Of a stretch of DNA of 32,531 nucleotides, positions 5,479-13,100 are shown in pieces. The DNA is from Planctomycetota bacterium (GTDB lineage Bacteria > Planctomycetota > MHYJ01 > JACQXL01). The stretch lies in contig JACQXL010000073.1 in NCBI GenBank assembly GCA_016208805.1, forward strand, positions 1-32,531, read 5' to 3'. The position numbers were made by a program, and so were the translations under genes. Within the stretch, counting starts at the first letter, position 1. Every line of letters begins with the position of its first letter. Below the pieces are notes generated by a model. The model ran no database searches. It saw nothing but the letters and a program-made list of their open reading frames with translations, and had not been told where the DNA came from.

Positions 5479-8400
5479 ATGAGACTGCGTAATATTCTGG
5501 TAATTGTATTTCTTGCCTATGTGCTCGGGGTTAACATCCTGGCCTTTGTCTTTATGACCTCGGCCTCGTCGGCCAAGGCGAAGATAGCGGACAAAGACCG
5601 GGAGGTGCAGGCGGAAAAGACCCGGCACGAGCAGTCCGAGCAGAAACTGCTGGCCGAGAACAGTCAACTGGCCGAGAAACTGGCCTTGATACAGGATGAC
5701 CGGAACAGCGATAAAAAGACCTATGAAGGGTCGGTGACCCAGGCCGAGAAACTAACCCGTGAGGTTGCCTCATTAAAGAAAGACTTGGAAACGGCCAAGG
5801 CCGAGGCCAAGAAGGCGATGGAAGAAAATATCAGCCTGCAGGCCGAGCTCACTGCCAAGAAAGACGATCTCATCAGGAAGACCCAGTCGGAATTGAGGAG
5901 TAGTTTTGAAATAGAAAAGGCCAAACTCCGTAAGGAGCGCGATGATGCCAAAGAGATAACCGAGCGGACCCAGAACGAGCGCGATACCTTCCGGGCCGAA
6001 CTCCAGCGCACTAAACAGGAGTTATCAGGCCTGCGGGACGAGAAACCGGCCCTGGAGCGTAAAATCACGACACTGGAAAAACAGGCCCGCAACGAGATGG
6101 ACGAGAAGAACAAACTGACCGAGCAACTACGCGATGAACGGGCCAAGACCAATAACCTGACCACCCAGAATGCGGCACTGACCGCCACCAATAATAAACA
6201 GGCCGACCAGATTAAGAACAACGAGAGCCAGATTGCACTGCTGACCAGACAGTCCCGCGATATGCGGGACTCGGCTGCGGCTGCGCAGAAGGATGCGACC
6301 GAATTGATTTCTACGCTTAAGACGCAGGGGTTGAGCCAGGAAACCCAACTCAAGACCGAGAAAACCGAGAAGGTCAAGTATTACGAGCAGGCCAAGAAAC
6401 TGGAAGACCAGATTGCCCTGCTGACCAAGGATAAAGAGGCGTTGGAGAAGACGGTGGCCCGGCTGAATAAAGAGGCCGCGGAAGACAAGGCGGCTGCCAA
6501 GAAGCAGGAAGCGGATGCCAATAAAAAGATTGCGGAATGCGGAGTGCGGAATGCGGATTTAGAAGAGAAACTGGCCAAGAGCGAGGAGCGAGGCGCCAAG
6601 TCAGACGCGCGCGTAGCGAATTTAGAGAAGCAAGTAACCGATGCCAATAAGCGGAATGCGGATTGCGGATTGTCCCTCGTTGCTCGGGATAAACGGATTG
6701 CGGATTTAGAGAAGCAAAACGTCCAGGCAAAGGATGAAATCACTACCGCACTCAAGGAGATAGCCGGTTTGCGGGCTGATAAAAATACCCTGCTGGCCGA
6801 GAAAAACCTGGCCCAGAAGGAGTCGGCCGGTCTCTCCCGCAGTATGCGGGACTCCGCTGCGGCTGCGCAGAAAGAGTTATCTAATGTAAGGGCGCAATTT
6901 TCGGAGCAATCCGGCGCACATAAAAAGGCGTTAGACGAACAGGAAGGCAAACTCAAAGAAGCCAACTCCATAAATGCGGAATGCGGATTGCGGATTGCGG
7001 ATTTGGGAAAACAGTTAGATGATGCCAATAAGCGGAATGCGGATTGCGGATTGTCCCTCGTTGCTCGGGATAAACAGATTGCGGATTTAGAGAAGCAAAA
7101 CGTCCAGGCAAAGGATGAAATCACTACCGCACTCAAGAAAGTGGCCGGTTTAACCAATGATAAAAACACCCTGTTAGCCGAAAAGAACCTCTTAGAGAAA
7201 GAAGCCACCGGCTTGCGTAAGGAGATAGCCAACGTAAAGACCCAACTCTCGGAGCAGGTTGCCACCGCCAGGAAGTCAGCAGACGAAGCAGAGTCCAGGG
7301 TACGTTCCGTGCGGGACGAAGAGACGGCTAAATACAAGAAACTCCAAGCGGATATGGAATCAACCCAAGGTCTGGCCAAGAAAGAAAAGACGGATTTGGA
7401 AGAGTCCAATACCGGGCTCCGGAGGGAAAATACCGACCTGAAAGATACGTTGACCAGGCAGAAAAAGGCAATGGAATTGGTCCAGGCCGACGCGGACAAG
7501 AACCGGACCGAACTGCGTAAAATAACGGACGCGGCCACAGCGGAGTCCCGTCTATGGCGGGATGACCGTGACAAACTCGCTCGGGATAAGGCGAATCTGG
7601 AAGAAACCAAGACGGCTAAAGATGTGGAGATTGCCTCATTAAACGCCAATATCAAGACCCTGGCCGCGTCCAACACAGACGCGCAGAATACCATCCAAAA
7701 GATGAAGGACGAAAACGGCAAGATGAAGGAAGACCTGGCCAAGAGCCAACAGCAAATAACCAAGAGCGCCGAGCAAACAGCCAAATTGTATCAGGTCGGC
7801 TCGGCCAAGGATGCTGAAATTGCCGCGCTTAATGCCGAATTGACCAAGATAAAAGATGAGAACGGAAAGATGTCCCTGCGGGAGGCCGCGCTCAAAGACG
7901 ATTTAGCCAAGAGCGAAAAGAGCAACTCCACATTGCAGGCCGACCTGAAGAATCGGACGCAGATAAACGCAGATTTACAGGATAAATTGACCAAGAGTGA
8001 GGAACGAGTAGCGATGAGCGCGGGGCAACTGGCCAAGGTAGAGGGGAGCAACTCCAAGAGCAAAGAGCAAATTGCCAAACTGGAAGAGTCCAAAACCGCC
8101 AGGGATAAAGAGGTCGTTTCGCTCAATGCCGAACTCGGAAAGATGAAAGATGAAAGCGGAAAGATGAAAGAAGACCTGGCGAAAAGTCAACAGCAAATAG
8201 CCAAGAGTGAGGAGCAGATAACCAATCTTAAGTCCCAGATATCAAGTTTGCAGGTGCAAAACACTTCACTGAATAAGCAACTTACGGAACTGGGCAACGA
8301 TAGTCGTAAGCAGACGACCGACCTGACCGACCGCCTGCGTAAGGAAACCATTGCCAAAGAAGAAATGGTCACCCAGTACCGTTTTGCCACGGACAAGATT

Positions 8401-9678
8401 TCCCTGATGGAGAAAGAGGTCAAGCGGCTGGAAGGGATAAATCAGACCGCAGAAAAGAACTATTATGCGGCCGAGAAGGAGCGCAAACAGGTTGAGACCG
8501 AAAGGGCCAAGTTGGCAGACGATGTAAAGAAGTCGGACGACCAGCGAGCCAAGGCCAAGGAACAAATCGCCGGTCTGCAGGATACCATTGCCAAGGTGAA
8601 AGATGACAGGGATAAGATGTTGGCGGAAAAAACCAGCGCCGAGGGATTAGCAAGCAAGACGGCTAAATCTATGGAAGAACAGACCGCCAAGACGGCTCAG
8701 ACCGTGGCCGGGCTGGAATCGCAGATTGCCGCCCTCAAGACCCAGGTAGCCGATGCCGCCAAAGAGGCCAAGGATAAGGCCCAGGAAGCCGCCAAGGCCA
8801 GGGATGAAAGAGACAAGGCCAAGGAGGATGCCACGCGGGTAACCAAAGAAAACACGGCTTTCAGGGATAAGAACGACCAGGTGTTATTGGACATCTCGGC
8901 GCTCCAGAATAAGATTAAGGCCCAGGAATACGAACTGAACGAGGTCATCCGCAAGGAGCGGGCGGACAAATTCACCGCGGTCAACGACCTCAATACGGCC
9001 AAGGGGACCATCCAGACCCTGACCTGGCAGAACTCGGAACTGACGGCCAAGGTAGATAATGCCACTAAAGCCGAGGCGACCCTGAAGGCACAATTGAAGA
9101 ACCTGGATTCTGATATGCAGGCGGTGATTAAGCAGGAACGGGACGCCAAGAACGCCCTGTCCGCCAAATTGGACGAGTCCGAGGCCAAGGTTAACGGGTT
9201 GATTAAAATAGAGACGGATTTAAGGCAGAGGAATGCCGCCCTGGATAAGGAGATTGTTGCCTTGAAAACCGGTATGGAGCAGAAAATTGCCGATACGATG
9301 AAACAGCGCGAGGCCGAGTATATCAACCAACTCAAGGAGGCCAGGGAGAAAATCAAGTATATGGAAGAGACGATGACCAAGGAGCGTTCGTCCTTCCATT
9401 ATAACTTGGGTATTGCCTATACCCGGAGCCGGTTGTTTGACGATGCCGTGCGCGAGTATCAGCAGGCCCTGACGCTGACACCCAAAGAACCGGCCATTTA
9501 TTACAATATGGGCGTTCTCTATGACGAGTATTTAGACGAGCCGTCCAAGGCCATCTCGGCCTATACCAAATACCTGGAATATGCGCCGCCCGATGCGGCC
9601 GACCGGGATAAGGTTAATAAATGGATAGAGAGTTGCCAGAAACGGATAAAAGAGCCCAAGGGGGGATTTAATAGGTGA
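5479..9678 (+). CDS. Giant membrane-anchored coiled-coil protein with C-terminal TPRs
   Basis: A 1,399-residue protein. Residues about 5-26 (ILVIVFLAYVLGVNILAFVFM) are an N-terminal signal anchor. About 30-1300 is almost continuous coiled coil rich in Lys, Glu, Ala and Gln. Residues 1305-1375 form about two tetratricopeptide repeats (FHYNLGIAYTRSRLFDDAV and AIYYNMGVLYDEYL). The layout suggests a long rod fixed in the inner membrane, with a TPR head for protein binding; the side of the membrane is not certain. The 5' part holds a 127-codon in-frame duplication (6640-6756 and 7021-7137), several tcccgc/gcggga hairpins and GCGGATT-type tandem units, so the rod has grown partly from repeat DNA. 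It sits between the secretin operon and the giant gene, which suggests a scaffold role, but the function is unknown. Confidence 0.88.
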   Translation: MRLRNILVIVFLAYVLGVNILAFVFMTSASSAKAKIADKDREVQAEKTRHEQSEQKLLAENSQLAEKLALIQDDRNSDKKTYEGSVTQAEKLTREVASLKKDLETAKAEAKKAMEENISLQAELTAKKDDLIRKTQSELRSSFEIEKAKLRKERDDAKEITERTQNERDTFRAELQRTKQELSGLRDEKPALERKITTLEKQARNEMDEKNKLTEQLRDERAKTNNLTTQNAALTATNNKQADQIKNNESQIALLTRQSRDMRDSAAAAQKDATELISTLKTQGLSQETQLKTEKTEKVKYYEQAKKLEDQIALLTKDKEALEKTVARLNKEAAEDKAAAKKQEADANKKIAECGVRNADLEEKLAKSEERGAKSDARVANLEKQVTDANKRNADCGLSLVARDKRIADLEKQNVQAKDEITTALKEIAGLRADKNTLLAEKNLAQKESAGLSRSMRDSAAAAQKELSNVRAQFSEQSGAHKKALDEQEGKLKEANSINAECGLRIADLGKQLDDANKRNADCGLSLVARDKQIADLEKQNVQAKDEITTALKKVAGLTNDKNTLLAEKNLLEKEATGLRKEIANVKTQLSEQVATARKSADEAESRVRSVRDEETAKYKKLQADMESTQGLAKKEKTDLEESNTGLRRENTDLKDTLTRQKKAMELVQADADKNRTELRKITDAATAESRLWRDDRDKLARDKANLEETKTAKDVEIASLNANIKTLAASNTDAQNTIQKMKDENGKMKEDLAKSQQQITKSAEQTAKLYQVGSAKDAEIAALNAELTKIKDENGKMSLREAALKDDLAKSEKSNSTLQADLKNRTQINADLQDKLTKSEERVAMSAGQLAKVEGSNSKSKEQIAKLEESKTARDKEVVSLNAELGKMKDESGKMKEDLAKSQQQIAKSEEQITNLKSQISSLQVQNTSLNKQLTELGNDSRKQTTDLTDRLRKETIAKEEMVTQYRFATDKISLMEKEVKRLEGINQTAEKNYYAAEKERKQVETERAKLADDVKKSDDQRAKAKEQIAGLQDTIAKVKDDRDKMLAEKTSAEGLASKTAKSMEEQTAKTAQTVAGLESQIAALKTQVADAAKEAKDKAQEAAKARDERDKAKEDATRVTKENTAFRDKNDQVLLDISALQNKIKAQEYELNEVIRKERADKFTAVNDLNTAKGTIQTLTWQNSELTAKVDNATKAEATLKAQLKNLDSDMQAVIKQERDAKNALSAKLDESEAKVNGLIKIETDLRQRNAALDKEIVALKTGMEQKIADTMKQREAEYINQLKEAREKIKYMEETMTKERSSFHYNLGIAYTRSRLFDDAVREYQQALTLTPKEPAIYYNMGVLYDEYLDEPSKAISAYTKYLEYAPPDAADRDKVNKWIESCQKRIKEPKGGFNR
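6251..6290 (+). repeat. In-frame hairpin element, copy 1 (SRDMRDSAAAAQK)
   Basis: AGTCCCGC (6251-6258) and GCGGGACT (6264-6271) form a perfect 8-bp stem, followed by a conserved stretch GGCTGCGGCTGCGCAGAA. A second copy of the hairpin plus this tail is at 6835-6871 and encodes SRSMRDSAAAAQK. A shorter relative lies at 7546-7562 (SRLWRDD). Confidence 0.75.
6640..6756 (+). repeat. 117-bp direct repeat, first copy
   Basis: Matches 7021-7137 with a single difference (AAACGGATT against AAACAGATT). The copies are 381 bp, or 127 codons, apart. They include GCGGAATGCGGATTGCGGAT micro-repeat DNA and TCCCTCGTTGCTCGGGA, itself a weak palindrome. Encodes residues 388-426. Confidence 0.92.
7021..7137 (+). 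repeat. 117-bp direct repeat, second copy
   Basis: Second copy of 6640-6756; encodes residues 515-553. The flanks are also similar but more diverged, so the original duplicated unit was probably the whole 381 bp. Confidence 0.92.
7965..7984 (+). repeat. Micro-repeat variant within coiled-coil gene
   Basis: ACGCAGATAAACGCAGATTT is a variant of the intergenic CACAGAT family, here coding for part of RTQINADLQDKL. It supports the view that intergenic repeat DNA has entered this gene in frame. Confidence 0.45.
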
Positions 9679-9779
9679 GCGACGTTATACGAAACCACAG
9701 ACCGCAGGCACAGATAGACACAGATACGATGAATTATGGGGGTAATGGGCATCCCCAGAGGTTTCGGGGACATCCCTAC

Positions 9780-9884
9780 GAGTTAGGGGGAACTCCCCCC
9801 GAGTTAGGGGGAACTCCCCCCGAGTCAGGGGGAACTCCCCCCGAGTTAGGGGGAACTCCCCCCGAGTCAGGAGGGCTTCCCTAT
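9780..9884. repeat. 21-bp tandem minisatellite, about five units
   Basis: The unit is GAGTTAGGGGGAACT followed by six C. Units 9780-9800, 9801-9821, 9822-9842 and 9843-9863 are exact or differ by one T/C; 9864-9884 is degenerate, and partial units lie on both sides (from about 9758 and to about 9901). Every unit can fold GGGGG-AACT-CCCCC. Read in one frame it spells ELGGTPP/ESGGTPP, but I do not regard it as a gene. It lies 100-220 bp after the coiled-coil stop codon. Confidence 0.9.
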
Positions 9885-9966
9885 GAGTTATAGGGACTTC
9901 CTTCTATTTCCGGATAAATACGGATGTAATCCGTGAAATCCGTGGCTGGGACTCCAGAAAAATCCG

Positions 9967-9984
9967 TGTTACGAAAAGGTAACA
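9967..9984. promoter_or_regulatory. Dyad site 1, candidate activator binding site
   Basis: TGTTACGAAAAGGTAACA has perfect 6-bp arms TGTTAC/GTAACA around a 6-nt centre. Its centre is exactly 20 bp, about two helical turns, from that of site 2, so both lie on the same DNA face. It is centred about 187 bp before the predicted sigma-54 start, the usual range for enhancer-binding activators. Confidence 0.55.
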
Positions 9985-9986
9985 AA

Positions 9987-10004
9987 TGTTACGATATCGT
10001 AACA
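9987..10004. promoter_or_regulatory. Dyad site 2, perfect 18-bp palindrome
   Basis: TGTTACGATATCGTAACA is a perfect 18-bp palindrome with the same arms as site 1. It is centred about 167 bp upstream of the predicted start. It could instead be a dispersed palindrome of this repeat-rich genome. Confidence 0.6.
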
Positions 10005-10015
10005 GAACCACCTGT

Positions 10016-10105
10016 AAACGGATTAAACGGATTGAGCGGATAAGATTTATTTACCACCGGGAAAACCCTGTAAAATCTGCTAAATCCGTTAAATCCGCTT
10101 ACTAA
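10016..10105. repeat. ATCCG micro-repeat inverted pair
   Basis: AACGGATTAAACGGATTGAG and GCGGATAAGATTT (10017-10049) are complementary to AAATCTGC and TAAATCCGTTAAATCCGCTTA (10074-10101; split here). A long imperfect hairpin is possible between the dyad sites and the promoter and may bring them closer. Confidence 0.6.
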
Positions 10106-10135
10106 AGCGAAAAAATCCGTGTAATCCGTGGCTGG

Positions 10136-10152
10136 CTGGCACGGGTTTTGCA
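10136..10152 (+). promoter_or_regulatory. Sigma-54 (RpoN) promoter match
   Basis: CTGGCACGGGTTTTGCA fits the RpoN consensus YTGGCACG-N4-TTGCW at every defined position. The -24 GG (10138-10139) and -12 GC (10150-10151) are separated by the required 10 bp. The predicted start is near 10162-10163, only 2-3 nt before the ATG at 10165, which would give a nearly leaderless message and fits the lack of any Shine-Dalgarno. Confidence 0.7.
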
Positions 10153-10164
10153 TATATGTAGTTC

Positions 10165-13100
10165 ATGAGAAATGAGCCACAGATTAAGTTAGGTGGCTGG
10201 CGAGCCGTTAAGTTCATCGGGCTTGCGGCCGGTATCGTCTTTATTGCCTTCCTGCTTGCCTATACGGCCAGCCAGAACTGGCATTTCGTTGACCCGGCCA
10301 CGGACTATGTGCTTGATTCAACCACGGACACCATTTCCGGATTGCCCAATATAGAACTGGTCACCCCCTCTTCCATAGCCCGGCTGACTCTGCATCCGGG
10401 CCGGACCTATACGGCCGAGACCAAGAGCGGCGGGGACTATAACTTTGATAGCGGTCTATACGGGTCATATCTAACTGCAACCGTCCCGGAGAAGGTTGTC
10501 CGGCTGGCTAACTCCGCTAACGGTGGCTACGGCAACTTTGACCCGGCGGCCGGGCTGGCCAGCGGGTCGTTCCTGTCCCGGATATTTGACTCCACCGTAG
10601 CCGGCTCAAACTGGACCAATATCGGCTGGACGGATAAGCGGTCTGAGACGGCTGAGGCATCGGCGGCCCTGACCGCGACTATTTCCGCCCTCTATCGTTT
10701 CAACACGGCACCGGGCATTATAGCCGATTCCGGCACTTATGCCAATACGTTGGCTAACAGCGGCGCGGCGCTCAGCGGGGTCCAGCCGAATGACGCCAAC
10801 GGCGAGGGGTTGTATAACCAGTCTGGCTATTTTAACGGCGCCAGTTATCTTTCAAGGGCAGACGCCGGCTCAACAAATCTTAACTTCGGACAGGATAGTT
10901 TTTCAATGGAATGCTGGGTCAAGACCAGTATGACCGGCAAAGGTCCGATAATAAATAAACGGGCCGCCGTAATTACAGGCACCCTGGGATGGGAAATCGG
11001 GTTGAACTATGATGACACACCGGCAAATGCCGGCAAGCCCTATTTAGCCATTATCTTGCAGGACTATGACGTTGAATTGTCACAGGCGGCCAATTTCCCC
11101 CAGTATCTTTCGGCCGGCAGGCCGGTTAACGATAACCAGTGGCACCATATCGCGGCCTATCGCCAGATAGACCAGATAGCGATATATGTGGACGGTATCT
11201 TTCAAGGCAAGTCAGGGCTGGATAACCCGGCCGCTAACGTAAATAATGCCGCCACAATGTATATCGGCTGGGCGACTGAAACTTATGAAGGAACAACAAC
11301 GAATTACTATTATACCGGTAAACTGGACGAATTAATCCTCTATAAAGGCAGGGTGTTGACAGAATCAGAGATTTTCAGTCGTTATGAACGGGGTTTAGGC
11401 GTGAAATTCAGGGTCAGGGCGAGCGATACGGCCACATCCGGCTGGACGGATGCGGTGCCGGCCTGGTCAGGCGAGATTATCAATTCATCTACAACGCCAT
11501 CAAGCGTAACCACGGTCAGCGGCCGGTATTTCCAGTATCAGGCGGTATTAGAAAGCCGCAACCGCGGCGCCACGCCGATGCTGACCCAGGTGGCAGTTTC
11601 CGGCCCGGCCAGTCCGGCCGATAAGACTGATGACGGCTCACAATCGGTAGAGTTTGACCCGGAGCAGATATATACGAATCCGTGGGGGACGAGCAGACGT
11701 ACGATGACGGTCTATCGGACGGACTATATAAGTGTAAAGCCGAGGACGGACCTAACCGCGGCCCGGGCCGGCACGGAAGATGGCATCACGGCTTTGTGGC
11801 GGTTGGAAGGCAATACTACTGATTTAGCCGGAGGTGATAATCCGGCCATTCTTATGAATAGCCCGGTCTACAGCACGACCGTAGTGGCGCTCAGTCCGTC
11901 CAACACTAATTCTATCCAGTTGGATGGGGTGAATCAGTATCTGACCGCGGCGCATAGCGCCAATATCGCCTTTAAGTATGACCATACACTAGAGGCCTGG
12001 ATATATCCGACTGTTGCCCTTGATGCCTCGGGCTTGCCTTCTCAACTGGCGCCGGCAATGACTATTTTGGACAAAGGCGGCTATAAGGTATGGTGGGATA
12101 ACAAATCGGGCAAGATGCTCTATGAACTGCAGGATGTGACGGCAAAGGGGGTATGGCAGAAGGATAATCTGTTTAAGAATGCTACGGCCAATTTCCAGTC
12201 CGCCACGCCGTATTTTTCAGAGTTGATACAGTGTATGGCGGTCTATCGGGGTAAACTATATGTTGGGGTATCAGGCAATTTTGTTGCGACGACTACTACT
12301 AATGGTGAGGCAAGAATTTATGTCTATGACGGCAAGACATGGGAATTAGCATATGACCCAGTTCCATTAGGTGCATTATTAGACTATGAACGAGTGCTAT
12401 GTATGACAGTTGCTTATGATAGACTATACTGCGGATTAGGGATTACTATTGATGATGGTGACCTTGCCATATTTGATGGCACAAATTGGACTATGAATTA
12501 TGGACTTGATGCTGCAGATTACGAAGGTGTTTATTCGCTGGGTACCTGGAAGGACGGCGGGACAGAGTATCTCTATGCGGGAGTAGGGTATAGCGGTAAC
12601 GATGCTGATGTATATTATATTAACAGCGCCGGCACCTGGACACAGGTTGCAAATAACTTGGGCAATGATGATGCCGTAACAAGTTTGTATGTATTTAAGA
12701 ATAAACTCTATATCGGGACAGGACTTGATAGAGATGAGGCAATTGTCTATCGTTATGATACGCCGCCTACTGTAGCGACTGCACCGGTCACGGTTTATAA
12801 CCCGTCTGCCACCGAGGCGTTAGAGAATGTGCAGTGTATGACCGAATATAATGGTAAGATATATGTGGGGTTTGACGGCAATGCGGCCGGCGATGCGGAC
12901 TACGCAGTCTCTGACTCGGGCGATTCCGGCACCTGGACGCTCTATAAATATAACCAGATTGGCGGGGTCGGCACGTTTGAGGGTATCTATACGATGTTCA
13001 CCTATGACGGCAAGTTATATGCCGGGTTAGGCACATCAGCCGGTGATTGCCAACTCTGGTATACGACAGATGGAACCGGTTGGACGCGCGATGATGACCT

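Larger units (their letters stand above)
9679..10164. other. 486-bp control region before the giant gene
   Basis: No supported gene. In order it holds a CACAGAT micro-repeat (9693-9727), a 21-bp minisatellite (9780-9884), ATCCGTG units (9916-9945), two phased dyads (9967-10004), a long inverted pair of ATCCG/CGGAT repeats (10016-10105) and a sigma-54-like promoter (10136-10152). Confidence 0.8.

Noticed and set aside
6381..7784. 467-codon open frame on the minus strand
   Set aside because: Antisense shadow of the Lys/Glu/Ala-rich coiled coil; the translation is Ser/Leu/Phe-rich and low in complexity, with no domain.
9780..9884. Possible CRISPR array
   Set aside because: Units follow each other with no unique spacers, and no cas gene is near; it is a tandem minisatellite.
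9675..9893. 72-codon open frame with ELGGTPP repeats starting at a GTG
   Set aside because: It overlaps the coiled-coil stop codon, has no ribosome binding site, starts in micro-repeat DNA and owes its openness to the 21-bp minisatellite, a multiple of three.
9967..10004. NifA-type binding sites
   Set aside because: NifA sites are TGT-N10-ACA; here the spacing is N12, so only a generic activator dyad can be proposed.
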